From Ecdyonurus torrentis (Eukaryota > Arthropoda > Insecta > Ephemeroptera > Heptageniidae): DNA of 64,000 bases. Both the position numbers and the translations under genes were made by a program. Where the stretch lies: assembly GCA_949318235.1 (NCBI GenBank), contig OX439130.1:37189851-37253850 (forward strand), read 5' to 3'. Under the pieces are notes generated by a model. It ran no database searches, had not been told where the DNA came from, and saw nothing but the letters and a program-made list of their open reading frames with translations. Shown in pieces: positions 42,994 through 55,707 of this stretch. Each line of letters begins with the position of its first letter. Position 1 is the first letter of the stretch.

Positions 42994-43427
42994 GTAAGTA
43001 AAATCATTATGTGTAATGATTTAAATTTTTGTATAAAACCATGCTTTAGTAGACATAAAAAAAACTGCTGTTTCTTATGATCAGAAATTCTTAACGAGAT
43101 GAGCTGTAACTTGAATTAGACTCATGAAAACAGAACAATACTAAGTTAAATTATTTGAAATTAAAATTTTGTGCAGTTCAACTTGAACTTATATGAAAAA
43201 TTACATTCGATGCCAGTAAATTGTAACTTTATAACATTGTACCAAAACCATAATAAAAAAAAGTATATTAAATATTTAATATTTGGCTATATCTTATGAA
43301 ATTTTAAATTTAAATGATTCTCTCATCGTTGAAAGAATAGCAATTTTATTAGTTTTTCTACAAAGCCAACTACTTTTTACTTGAGTAATAAAATTTAATG
43401 ATAAACGATCAGTGTGGTAGAAGTTCA

Positions 43428-43464
<37 letters not shown>

Positions 43465-46210
43465 TTCCTTTGTAACACTAAAACTGTTCTTCTGCTTACT
43501 CAGTAAACTAGTACAACGAGATGGTAACAAATTCAAATGTCTTGCGGTTGACAGGAAATTAAAGTAGATAGAACGATTTTCGTGTTATACTTAAACAATG
43601 CCCATTTGGTACCTTGTTATTCTTTGCCAGTGTGCGGATCTATAGGAAGAATAAAAAAGGCCTGTCCTTCGAAACGATTAACCCGTTTTTAGCCTCAAAC
43701 TTCGAATTAATTCTCATAAGGCGTGGGTTAAAAAATGGCAACGACCATGTTTTTACAACTTTCGATGCTCATAAGTTTTGGGAGCTGTACATATTGTTTC
43801 TGAAAAACTGAAACTTAAGCTCTTCGATAATGTTAAAATTTTTTAAGACAATAAAAAGATGCTGTTCTACGAAAACACTTCTTCCAATTTTAAGTTTAAA
43901 AGTCACTATTATCTTCAAAAATTAAGTCGTTGGGATTTGAATTTGGTTGGCATAACTTCCGGTTTCTGAAAATCTTCGTCAAAATGTTCGTGCGTGTTCG
44001 TATTAAATCGCTTTGTTTACATTGTTTTGCATTATGCAATAAAAAACTTTATATTGTATACGTAAATAAGAAAATTAAAAAAAGTGAAATAGTGACAAAA
44101 TAAACCATTAATAATTGCTGGAAGTAGTAGAATACGCGAAAGTTAGAAATATATTGCGAAGTGAAAAAAACAAAAGACGATCGAAAATCGAAATCATGGC
44201 TGATCGCGGTTGATGTTAGCAAATTTGGAAAAAATTCATCATTTTTGTATTTAACTTGCAGATTTCACAATCAAAGTCTTATTTAGTAATTATTTGTTAA
44301 TTAAGTTTATGTAATTGCTGAAACATTGGACAACACTTTTAGGGGTTTGTGACTGGTTTGTGACTGCACAAAAGTAAGATATATTATTCCAAACAACAAA
44401 AATTTGTCATGAGCGTCAAAAATGTTTAGATTTCGATGTATCGGGGATTTCGATATATTCAGAAATCGTTATATCTACTTTAAAACTTTTCTTGACTTTT
44501 TTCTTGTTTGAAATTCTTCAACTTTGAGGTATATATACCACACCGCGGTATCTATCACTCCTATATACTATGCATATTATGGATAACTATGTTTACTTTA
44601 AAGAGGAAGGTTTTTTTCAAATCTTTTATATTCATTGACCTGGAAGAAAACCATTTCATAAATGTAAGGAGAGAAAAAAAATCATGCATGTCTTTCAGTT
44701 GCCACGATGTATTGACATATCGCCAAATCAACGTCTTATTTTTTACTTTACCTTCTAGGTTTTTACTCTTTCTCACATATTTCGGGCATATTTGGAGAAA
44801 AACGTAGAAATTGTGTGACCAAGGGTATTGATATAGGTTCATTGTTCTATGCTCAACCCCTTAAGTCACCCTCAACTGGCCCCCACAACACCCCACTTGT
44901 TTCAAGTATTCAATAAATTAGGTATAATTTATTAATTTAATATATAGAACTATGGCTGCGACGAAATAAAGAAAACTAACTTACGAAAAGAGCAAATAAA
45001 TTTATAGTAAATATAAAATAAACATCTGTCAGATCTGAATAATTATTTGTTATAATATATAAAGTTTTCAAGGTATACTCGATTTTTTTGTCTCTCCCTA
45101 AACATGAAGTTGATCATTAAATTGTCCGAAATTTATATAAAAATCTATCTACATGTAAGTGTAATGCTTTTGTAATCATAGAAATATAATACAACGTAGT
45201 TAAAGGCAAGTTAAATCCTCTACTATAAATTTTTCTTTTTAAATAATTTTGGACACACAACTCTTTCAGCAACACTTTTTACTTTCTAGAAACAATTACT
45301 TTTATTAATTTAATACTTTTTTTTTATTTGGTTTAGTTTATTAAATACTTTTATTGTTTTGGAAAAATTGGTTTAGTACTTCTACTATACTGTTTATACT
45401 ACTTTTTTTATACTTAAAATTTGTTTTTGTGTTACTTCTAATAAAATTTAACTATAATCCTAATTCATAGATAATACTTTTACAGAAAAGTTGTCTTTAC
45501 TATCTATATCTAGCTATCGCTTTTACAATTTTTATGTATGAAAGATAATAATATGATATAATATACAGATGCATTAAAATGAAGCACTTATAATGTACAT
45601 AATTAAGTTTATGAATATTAAAAGTCGTCTGCAAAATCATCATATTATATGTATATGATAAGAATTAAACACTTACTATTTTAATTAGTCATATAAATTA
45701 TAACGACGTATGGACATTGGTACACTTCAACCAATGACACGTAAGAATAATAATTAACTTACACTCTAATTGGTTAGAATATGATATCACGTGATTTAAA
45801 AAATATAACATTTTATATCAAAAATACACATATAAAGTTTTGTACTTCTTTGACTTTTTATCACGTTCCTTTATGATGTAACCATATTATATTTTTCACT
45901 ATACAACGTATATAATATAAAGTTTGACTTAAAGTAAAGATATGATCAGAAAATACGACAAATAAAATAATTGTAATATATTATTATATATAGAAACTTA
46001 AACAATTATTTCTTACATAGATAATTATTATAGAGTTTAACTTTTATATACGCAACAAAAATTTTCGTAATAATCAAGAACGGTAATAAAATATACTATA
46101 TTGGCTGTAAAGTTCTCATAAAGTACCATATTTCATTTAACGAGTGTGAGTCAGGGGTGGGGTAGGTTGAAGTTAGGGGTGGTGTAGGGGGGGTGAGGGT
46201 ATCATTATAC
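42994..46210 (+). other. KIF26 large intron, first part
   Basis: 3.2 kb without genes. (TC)n runs lie at 43433-43458 and, just upstream of the preceding exon, at 42661-42686. The open frames at 43614-43811 and 44508-44842 have no domain and are not called. Protein continuity across the intron (PYR to EHKVTQLL) shows no exon is missing. Confidence 0.6.
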
Positions 46211-48195
46211 CAGGGGCGGCTCGTGGTGTTTGTGACTAGGCAAGCACTCGGTGATAGCCTATATATTCTGAGGGGGGGGGGACAGCCCGCCGCAGGCGCC
46301 GATTTTTTTAGACCACGTGGTGTTTTATAATCTTTTATTTTCGTCCAAAAAAATGCACATCTGTACTTTATTTAAAGAAAATAACCATCTTGATTTTTAT
46401 TGCGAAAATTTACAAAATAAAGAAGCTGTGCCTTTAAAAAATATTTTTCAAAGATCGGTAGTGTAAAATTGCGATTTTTCACAAAATCGCACGTTAGTAT
46501 ACTTCCCAAGATATATACAAACTTTTTTTTTTTTTTTTTTTTTTTTTGTATTACTTTATTTTATAAAATTAATAATTACGTGACTCTTTTTTATTAATTT
46601 CTTGTACAAGATTGAATGTAACTGCAACTATGGTTAATCGAGTAATTCAGTTTTTTTTTTTCTAAAGATAAGAAAAAAAAAAAAAGAAGAAGAAGAAGAA
46701 GAAAAAGAAAAAAAGAGAAATCAAAAAAGAATATGTAGAGAGAGATAGAGAGAAAACTAACTGCCGATTAGATGATTGCCCGTTAAAAAAATTAAATACT
46801 CCGATTTTAAAATCAGTCCAAAAACAACATGCCCGAAAAAAAATGCAATTTATTTTAATTTAATATCAATGATTTTATTATAATAAATAAAAATTGACAT
46901 AAATAATAATTTTATTTAGCTATAAATTCAGTCAAATTTCAGACAATATTTCTCCCCTCTTTTTCGGCACAATAGAACATTTTTAAAAAAAGTTTTCAAG
47001 GTTATCATTCCCTGCTTAATTTTATATTAATCTATTTTAAAGGAACTTATTGGTTTAGTGCGCGGGAAAAGCTAAGGGTCCCCTAATTTAACAACGTTTA
47101 TAGGGAAAACCGCTTTTTCTTTTCTTTGCTTCTTTCTTTCTTTCTTTCATTTATCTTTTTCTTTTTCTTGTTTTCTTTTTCTTTTTCTTTTCTTTTTTTT
47201 TTTTTTTTTTTTTTTTGCAATTTTTGAGAAAAACAATTGTTTTTCACCAGTATTTAAATAAAAAATTCTATGGACTAATTTTTACGTATTTTAAGCCATA
47301 TATTTTTGTAAAGAATTTTTAAAACTGATAACCTTTATTGAGCTTATTTACTATATGAAAAACCAACATAAATTTTTGTCACTTTTTTTTTTAATTTTTT
47401 TTTTTTACGTATCATTATTATTTCTAAGATTTTTGGCTATGTATAAATTAAAAACAACAACTTAAACTTAAAAGACATCATAAAATTGTGCAAGTAAAAT
47501 TATTTAAAAGTAGAAGGCTAGAAATAAGATAATTACGAGGAAAAATTGCATTTAATTGGTTCATATAATTTACTAATAATGTTTTTATAAACTGATATTT
47601 AGTAAAATAGTGTGTAAACCATCGATTTACACATATATCCAAAGTTTCATATTTTTAAAACACTTTTTACATAACTTAAATGACTTTTTAAGCATATTCT
47701 TGGCAGACTGCGGCATCGCTAATTGCTAATAAGCCGTTACGCATACGACAAAATTAAAGCCACACATTTAAAGACAAAATAACACAAATTCAGGAAATGT
47801 TTTTATTTTTTAAATCGAACGATTAGTTATTGAGTTATGAATTTTTTAGTAAGTGTAAGCTCCTCTAAAGAAGAGCTTTCAAGCTCCCTATTCTTTAGCA
47901 TTGCGGCCTCCCGTATCCCCTCTTTTTTTCTCAACGCTAGCGCTATAGCGGCGTAAGCTCCTGTAGTGAGGTGCTTTCACGATTATTCGGAGGGCGCTGC
48001 ATACGCGATTTTTTTTTTATGAAGGCGCGCTCTGTTTTTGATGAATAAAAATTAGAAAAAATATAGAAAATTCATAAAAATTAGTTACAAAATATGAAAT
48101 ATAATATTCTTTATTGAAATATGGAATAAAACCTTTTTGTTCAATTTTCTATAGGCATGCACTGCTTGCAGGGCTTACATGCACCAGCCGCCCCT
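46211..48195. mobile_element. Non-autonomous hAT element, 2.0 kb
   Basis: Termini CAGGGGCGGCTCGTGGTG and, inverted, CAGGGGCGGCTGGTGCAT are flanked by the exact 8-bp repeat CATTATAC (46203-46210 and 48196-48203). A subterminal motif CAGCCCGCCGCAGGCGCC (46283-46300) followed by GATTTTTTT recurs in the hAT element at 50416. The interior is AT-rich with several T-runs and CTTT repeats (47135-47216). No transposase frame is seen. Confidence 0.92.
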
Positions 48196-48526
48196 GCATT
48201 ATACGATACCAGCAGCTGTGTGACGTAAGATTTGGAGAGTCGAACTAAAGAATTATACGACTTACGAATGTTATATGCCTGCGAAACATGTTATACGATA
48301 ATATAAAGAAGGAGAGAAAAGAGAGTAAGGACCAAATGTTGAAAAAATCGTAAAAGTAAAGTGCATGGAAAAAGAAAGTAAGAATGGCTGGCTAGTCGTA
48401 AAGCAACCTCAATAAGTCAGCACTTACTTGCGTTGCACACTTTTTATTTTATTTTCTCGTTTTTCTAACATTCTTTTTCTTCTTCACTTTTTTTCTTTTT
48501 CTTTTCTTTTAACTTTTATTCCTCTT

Positions 48527-48563
<37 letters not shown>

Positions 48564-49358
48564 GTTCTCTTGATGCATTTTACGATTAAACTTGAAGCAT
48601 TGTGTACTTAAAAATACGAAAAGTACTTTGTCATTATTGTCTATAAACTTAGTCAAAGATAAATTCTCTTTGCTCTTTTTACAGAATTTAATGAAAAAAA
48701 GTATATAAAAGATTTTCTTTCTTAAAAAAAATGTAATATTCTTTTTATTCTGTTCTATTATTTAAGTGAAATGTAATTATATATATAAATATAATATAAC
48801 GAAATGTATTTTTAATAGTTTTTATTTCATTTGCTGTGGCAATCTCGTTTTTTAATAAAGTTTTGTGACGAAATAAAACGCACAGTAGCAGACATTACTC
48901 AGTGCTAGAAATGACAGCTTCATGTTCAACTAAGATTTGATTTATGAATGACGTCCTTCATTTTGTCATTTAAATTGTGATTTACTGTCTCTAGTACATC
49001 CACTCGCAAAATTTTAAATACTCAATTTTCAATTCTGATTGATTTTATAGATGTAAGTATCAGATAATGAAGCTAGCTGTCAATATGATATTTCATTCAT
49101 AACTAACTTGTTGAGCGATTAAAATTTACACTGAATTTTAAATATTTTTATATTATTATAAACTTTTACTTTATTATTTATAAAAATATATACTTTTTTT
49201 AAGTAATAATATTTTATTATAAACGAGCATCATGAATTTTACGTAAAAATACTTGTTGCTCAAGTCAATTAATTATGATGACTCTTATATAAACATTGAA
49301 AATGTTCACAGAATATCAATTATTTAAATATATATTTATTAATTTTAAAAAATCATGT
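48196..49358. other. KIF26 large intron, gene-free stretch
   Basis: AT-rich. A (TC)n run lies at about 48522-48562. No gene is seen. Confidence 0.5.
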
Positions 49359-49645
49359 TCATTACTAAAAACGAGTAATTTCGTATTACAAGCATTATGT
49401 TGTACGTTCTGCTTATTCACTCTCACTGTATTTAATTATTTACATGCTTATTCTACAATAAACTTTTGTCTCAAATTTCACGTAATTTACATTTACACGC
49501 AGCGTCTTTTTGCAGCAATGTATACAAGTCTTTAATTGTTGAATATTTCATTTTTTTAGAGTTCTACTGTCTGCAAGTTTCAAGGGAAACGAATTTCCCT
49601 TAAAATATCCGTTAAATTTAAAATGATATTGAGCGTTTGTTGCTC

Positions 49646-50145
49646 CCTGGTCAAAAATCTTGTGCAAGATCTTGTGCAAGATCTTGACAAGATCTTGAAT
49701 AAGGCAAGATAAAATCTTGACAAATCTTGACAAGATCTTGTGCAAGATCTTGCACAAGATCTTGAGTTAATCTTGCAAGATGTCTTGTGACAAGATGTTT
49801 GCAATCTTGCACAAGATCTTGCCGTAAGAATTTTGTCTTGTGCAAGATCTTGACGTCGTAATATCTTGCATTAAATTTATTTAAGACAAGATAAGATTCT
49901 TGTCGTAAAATCTTGCAATAAAATCTTGACAAAACTAAGCAAGATTAAATCTTGCAGAAAATCATGTCAAGACTAAGCAAGATTTTTCAAAAAATCTTGC
50001 AAAAAATCTTGACAAGACTATGCAAGATTTTTCAAAAAAAAATCTTGTTAAGACTATATCTGCAAGATTTCTCAATAAAATCTTGCAGAAAAACTTGTCA
50101 TCGTCGCGGCTTCTTGTAAATTTAGCTTGCATTACAAGATACATT
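49646..50145. repeat. CAAGATCTTG array, left block
   Basis: It starts with tandem 12-bp units TGCAAGATCTTG, a self-complementary word, then loosens to ATCTTGACAAGACTA-like units with T-runs. The orientation is mirrored by the block at 53590-54531. Confidence 0.85.
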
Positions 50146-51247
50146 ATGATGCTTTTATCCTATAAAATTGATCCTTTATAGCTCTACGTCTCGGCATCCA
50201 ACATATATCCTGGAAGCGGCAATCTAAAATTAAAATAATATTAAAATATATCAATGTCAGATGGTGTTTTGTTCTTCAGTCTAGCAGAATTAACCCATCA
50301 AAGAGTCGAGAGGCATCTATATCTATATGATTGAAATATTAAATTAAAATTATGAAAAAAATCTGTTAATTTATAAAAGTTGCTCATTCTGCATTGAGGT
50401 GATATACTTTATAAATAGGGTTGCCAACTATTCAGAATGCGAAAAAAGGACATGGCCCATACCCAACTGGGGGGCCTGGGGGGCTTCGCCCCCCAGCAGC
50501 CCGCCGCAGGCGCGATTTTTTTGTTATGCCACGCCCCTTTTTCTTTGGAAAAACAAGCAAAATAATCAATTTTATAAGTAATAAAAGTAATATTTAATAT
50601 TCAATCTTGTGTATGTAACACATACTTTATTAAAATTTAGATAGGAATTTTTTTATGTTTGGTAAAAAAAAGTAGCGATGTTTTTGAATTTTTAATGTTA
50701 AAAAAAGAATAGAAATAGACTAGATCACTAGACTTATGAATTGAATAATTTAAAAATACATTAAATAAAATGCACACGTTTAATTAATTTTGACACTGAC
50801 AATTATTAATAATTATTGATAACATTTACATTAGTAGATAGGTTTCATAGATAATATTATTTGACAGAAGAAGAATCTTTTTTAAATTCCTAATTTTGTT
50901 TTACATACTTTTTTCTCTTTTAGTTAGTATTGAATAGTTTTATTTTTTACAAATCTTTGATACGATACGAAATTAATTTGCAGCTCAATTAAATTCCCTT
51001 AAAACAACAATTAAAATAAATTCCCTATAAAGCAACAAAATAATTTGCAAGTTTTTCTTATTCCTATTATTTTTTTATTTTTGAGATGAAAATTTGAATT
51101 TGATACAAGTCTCCTTAAAAAAAAAAAGATCTTATTGCTTTTTATTGATTACGGTGTGCACTGCACACTGCACTTCTGTAAATTGTATTTTTTTTTATTA
51201 TAAATTAAATACTGTGCATGAAATGTAATTTTTAACATTTTTAAATT

Positions 51248-51508
51248 TCAAAATTTGAAAAACATTAATAATAATGAATATGAATGAGAAATGTTGTAAT
51301 TTGTGTCATTGTAGTTAAAGTAAGTCATGATTTCATTCTTTATCAAATCATTTGAACACCTATTTCTGGTGTCGCCCCACTTTAGGTTCATGATACTGAA
51401 AACCCTCTCTTCAAAAGCAGAGGTGGCTGGAATTCTAAATAAAATTGCATGATTTTGTAAATGATAGGAATTTCTTTGTAGAAGTTGTTTCTGAATACAT
51501 GAAGCCAT
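51248..51508 (-). pseudogene. hAT transposase C-terminal (dimerisation) remnant
   Basis: The 86-codon frame includes RIPATSAFEERVFSIMNLKW followed by GDTRNRCSNDLIKNEI. This matches the hATC dimerisation domain pattern (P-A-T-S-A-x-x-E-R-x-F-S, then T-x-x-R-N-R-x-x). The DDE catalytic core and BED zinc finger of a full transposase are absent, so it is a fragment. Its orientation and position within the hAT terminal repeats support its belonging to that element. Confidence 0.8.
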
Positions 51509-51624
51509 TTATCTACAGTTGTGCAATGATCTGTAATTACTTTATTTGATACTAAATTTGTGTAGTGCTTTCAGTGTAATAATTTCATCAAACAGCATGT
51601 CTCTATCAATATTATATCTTTTAA

Positions 51625-51933
51625 AGACGTAGAACACCTTGAACAAAAAACTTGCCTAGTATCCTAACATACCCAAATATCAACATCATTTTGGCCGGAG
51701 TCATTGATTTCTAATTTATTTTCCATTTACAAAATGTCAGTTGCGGGTTAACTACGTCACAGCTCGCCTGTTGCCGCGCGCGTGGACCAGGCGAGCTGTG
51801 ACGTAGCAAACCCGCAACTGACATTTTGTAAATGGATAATAAATTAGAAATCAATGACTCTGGCCAAAATAATTTTGATATTTGGGTATGTTAGGATACT
51901 AGGCAAGATTTTTGTTCAAGGTGTTCTACGCCT
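51625..51933. mobile_element. TTAA-flanked palindromic MITE, copy 3
   Basis: It begins AAGACGTAGAACACCTTGAA and ends TTCAAGGTGTTCTACGCCT, between TTAA at 51621-51624 and 51934-51937. The two halves pair over nearly the whole length around GGCGAGCTGTGACGTAG and its mirror. It lacks the outer arms of copy 1, showing that the MITE is an independent unit. Confidence 0.88.
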
Positions 51934-52251
51934 TTAAATTGAGGGTGAAGTTTTTCAATTACTTCTATAAAATCAGAATAGCAAGGAACTCCATTTTTAA
52001 ATTTAATTTTGACACTACACATAGCCAACTGTCATTTGAGTAATCAAATCTATCTGTCAAGTACTTGTGATTTCTATAACAACTTTTGCTATTGCGCAAT
52101 TTTTTTAAAATTTTATAATATTTTTTTAATCAAAAATTTCTAATAAGGGGAGTAAAGTGTCCTTTTTTGGAAAAAAAGTAAAAAAGGACAAAAACCTCGA
52201 AAAAAGGACTGTCCTTCTGAAAAAAGGACAGTTGGTAACCCTATTTATAAA

Positions 52252-52817
52252 ATATCAGTCCAGCTGTAAGACTCTATACTCACCAGTCTGAAAAAATAAA
52301 ATAATAATTATTGTATAACAATTAAGGCATGCACACTCCAATAAAACTTTTATCTCATTCTGCAAACAGGAATATCCACCTTTGTGTTCGTCAATTAATC
52401 TAGACAAGATATGTAAAAAATAATTTAATATAATAAATGAGTGTCTTTAATAGTCCAGGTTATAATCTGAAATAAATGCAATAAATTAAAAATATTTGCT
52501 GTTATTGTCTTCTCAGTTGAGCATTCCAGCACGATGTATGTTTTATAACGTAGTCATGCAGATAACCATGCTGAAATAAAAAAAAATCATTTTTACATGA
52601 AATTTCCCTGCAACGTGTAGGAGAATCCGAATCTTTTTTACCAGGCAGATATCTAAAATTTAAAGTCATAAATTTTTTAAGTGCACACTTTTTCTTGAAA
52701 TTCAGGAATAACGCCGCGCATTCGATGCAGAGCGTAAAAAATATCTGAAGAAATCGGCAATTTCAATAATACTTTTTGTCCTCTCCTGCAATCTATTAGT
52801 ATATTGCTAGCTAAGTA
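52252..52817. other. Gene-free DNA inside the foldback
   Basis: Between the hAT element and the next CAAGAT array. No gene or strong repeat is seen. Confidence 0.4.
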
Positions 52818-53200
52818 TAAAATCTTGAGTTAATTCTTGCAAGATTAGCTCAAGATTATTATTGCCAGGGATTAAAAAAAGCAAGATTTTTAATATTAAA
52901 AAAATATATTTGCTTCTAAATCTTAAAAGCAGATAAACTAAAACAATAATAAAAATCTTGCGTTAATTCTTCCAAGATAAGTTCAAGATTTTTACTGTGA
53001 AAAAATCTTGCTTACACTCTTGCAAGATCAGCTTTTGATTTTTAACCGTTAAAAAATCTTGTTTTATTTCTTGCAAGATAAGCTCAAGATTTAAATCGTT
53101 AACAAATCTTGCAATGAATCTTGTACGATTAGCTCAAGATTAAAACCGTTAAAAAATCTTGCTTAGATTTTCGCAAGATCAGCTCAAGATTATATGTTTT
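52818..53200. repeat. ~55-bp tandem repeat containing CTTGCAAGAT
   Basis: About six units run AAAAATCTTGC, then a variable step, TTCTTGCAAGAT, AGCTCAAGATT and ACCGTT. Each unit has inverted CTTGCAAG/CTCAAGAT words and can form a small hairpin. Confidence 0.8.
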
Positions 53201-53589
53201 CTTAATGAACGCTCCCCCAATTGCATTTACATAATATTTTTTTATTAAATATTGAAATAATTAACTTATACTGACCTTATAAAAAAGCCTCTAGCGCTAA
53301 AATACCATCCACTCACAGCGTAGAAATTAGTTTGCTCCATGTTTGTTGTTTTCTCATGCCAAAGTGTCGTATGAAACAAAAGACACGTTCCTATTAGCGA
53401 AACATCTAAATTAAGTGTGGAACGATTACTAATTATGTTTCTTACCTGTCAAAGTAATGTCTTGGTCCAACAAGTACTTCACTATCACTCTTAATTACGC
53501 CACAAAAGTAATAAAACCACAGAGCTAAAGTACGGCGTCATTATCAACAGCGGCCATTATTTCCCATGATGCATTGCAATGGTAAAGCA
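53201..53589. other. Gene-free DNA inside the foldback
   Basis: Less repetitive sequence between two CAAGAT blocks. No gene is seen. Confidence 0.4.
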
Positions 53590-54531
53590 CCAAAATAATC
53601 TTACTCAAGATAGTTATGATGAAACAAGACAAGATAATATCTTACTCAAAATTTCCACAAGAAAAAATCTTATATGTTCTAAATAATGCAAGATTTCAAA
53701 TCTTGCTCAAGATTCAAACAAATATTGCAAGAAAGTTATTTGGAACCAAGATATTATAAAAAAAACTAATAATACCTCAAAAATTCTTGGACATATTTTT
53801 TCTTGTGAAACTTTTGTGTAAGATATAATCTTGGATATTGCTTACGCAAGTTTTTAACGTAAGTAAGATATATTCTTGCAAAAGATAAAATTCTTGCTTA
53901 AACTTCAAAATCTTGCTTTAATCGAATCTTGCAAGATATATTTTCTTGTTAAAATTTTGCATAAGATTTTATCTTGTGTTCATTTACTTGAACAAGATTT
54001 TTACATGTGTAAGATTATGTTTCTTGTCTAAGATTCAAAGTTCTTGCATTGCTTGTATCTTGCAAGATATTTTCTTTTGATATTTTTTTTGCAAGATATC
54101 ATCTTGAGAAAAAAATTTCTTGTGCAAGATTTTTACGTAAGTAAGATACTTATTCTTGCACAAGATAAAATTTATCTTGAACAAATTGTGCAAGATTTTC
54201 ACCTTGACAAGACTGTCAAATCTTGTGCAAGATATACTCTTGCCAAGATGCTGATCTTGCACAAGTTTTATTTTCTTGAGCAAGATTTTTAACATCTTGT
54301 GCAAGAAAATTTAATCTTGAAACTTATTTTTTATCTTGCACACGATAATATCTTGTGCAAGATTATATACAAGATCTTGAGCTTAAAAGTACTCAAGATT
54401 TTAAACTTTTGTAAGATTTTTAACAATCTTGCCTTACTTTTTCCAAATTTGCAAGATCTTGACTATCTTGAAGGCATCTTGCAAGATCTTGAGTTGATCT
54501 TGCAAGAATCAAGCCAAGATTTTTGACCAGG
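53590..54531. repeat. CAAGAT array, right block
   Basis: Irregular dense CAAGAT/ATCTTG words spaced about 10-30 bp apart, many as CTTGCAAGAT or TTGTGCAAGAT. The block ends CAAGATTTTTGACCAGG, the inverted partner of the left end. The mirror open frames at 54035-54304 arise from the repeat. Confidence 0.85.
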
Positions 54532-54914
54532 CATTAAAATTCTGTGTGACGAACCTTAACATTTAAAAACGGGAGTAAAATTCTCGATTTAAGGTATTGA
54601 ATAATCGTAATTTTTTTAGTGTTCGAAATGCTACACACCTCTGTAAAAAGTTCTGTAAAAGAACTACGTTTTCCTTGAAACTTGCAGACAGTAGAACTCT
54701 AAAAAATGAAATATTCAACAATTAAAGACTCGTATACATTGCTGCAAAAAGACGCTGTGTGTAAATGTAAATTACGTGAAATTTGAGACAAAAGTTTATT
54801 GTAGTAAAAAGTAAAATAAGCATGTAAATAAATAAAGAAAGTGAGAGTGAATAAGCAGCACGTACCTATTATGCTTGTAATACACATATACGAAATTACT
54901 CGTTTTTAGTAATG

Positions 54915-55018
54915 AAGCAAGTAAATTTCCTTTTGCCAGAGTACGTCAAATGTTTTGTGTATCTTTTTGTTTACTTATTTCGAGTTTTCTCTCTCAGAGT
55001 CTCTCTTGCAACTTGTTT

Positions 55019-55055
<37 letters not shown>

Positions 55056-55150
55056 CTGGAAGGTTTCACAAGTTTCTCTCCTTGCGTTCTGTGTTTACCT
55101 TTTCTCTCATTGCAGCGATCCTTTTTCTTTATTCCTTCTTACACACAAAA

Positions 55151-55189
<39 letters not shown>

Positions 55190-55707
55190 TTTGTAGCCGA
55201 GCTATTTTAGCTTGAAAACAGCTTTTATAGAATAAGAAAAAGAAAATACTTAAATTTCTTTTTGATTAATTCATCTGGTACCTAAACTTATAAAGATTTG
55301 ATCTTAATTCTCTATCCTTCACACTTCTTATGCCTTATTATACTTGTTTCACTTTCTGAAAAAGATTTATTTGTGTAAAATTTAGTTGAATTATGGTGTT
55401 ATGTTTTTTTTTTTTTTTTTTTTTTTTAATTTTATTAGAGTTAATGATAATATAATTAAGTTTGATATTGTTTTCTATTATACTACTTAATTATTACAGG
55501 TATGCTTTTATTATAAAAAAGAAAATCAAATGTGTGTAGTCTTTATCTATATACTTATTTTATGTGCATCAAAAGTCAGGCAATATTATAAAATATTTTA
55601 AGAGGTTATCAGTTTCCACGTAATATATTTAATTAAGTATTAATTAATTTTAACTTTCATCCTCCTTTTAGTATGTTAATAATAATGAATTTCCTTATTT
55701 TCCATAG
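54915..55707 (+). other. KIF26 large intron, last part
   Basis: (TC)n at 55021-55052 and (AG)n at 55157-55187 lie in opposite orientation about 100 bp apart. A poly(T) run lies at 55406-55427. The acceptor TTTTCCATAG ends at 55707. Confidence 0.6.

Larger units (their letters stand above)
50416..52243. mobile_element. hAT element with transposase remnant
   Basis: Termini TAGGGTTGCCAACTATTC and, inverted, TAGGGTTACCAACTGTCC are flanked by the exact 8-bp repeat TTTATAAA (50408-50415 and 52244-52251). Near the left end, a perfect hairpin CTGGGGGGC-TTC-GCCCCCCAG (50476-50496) is followed by CAGCCCGCCGCAGGCGCG. The - strand remnant at 51248-51508 is the C-terminal domain of a hAT transposase. A TTAA MITE (51625-51933) has inserted within it, so this element was once autonomous or recently derived from one. 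Confidence 0.93.
49359..54914. repeat. Large composite foldback element with CAAGATCTTG arrays
   Basis: Outer arms of about 240 bp (49359-49590 and 54668-54914) are near-identical reverse complements (CATTACTAAAAACGAG, ACATGCTTATT, GTTCTACTGTCTGCAAG and mirrors). Inside lies a second inverted pair, CCTGGTCAAAAATCTTG at 49646 and its complement ending at 54531. Between these are three blocks dense in CTTGCAAGAT/CAAGATCTTG words: 49650-50140, 52818-53200 and 53590-54530. A hAT element (50416-52243) has inserted inside. Open frames in the arrays are by-products. No transposase for the foldback is seen and its class is unknown. Confidence 0.85.

Noticed and set aside
49548..50144. Cys/Ser-rich peptides in the CAAGATCTTG block
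   Set aside because: The repeat reads open in several frames by composition. No conserved start or domain is seen.
49650..54531. CRISPR-like array
   Set aside because: Repeat spacing is irregular, spacers are themselves repeat-derived, and the sequence is animal nuclear DNA.
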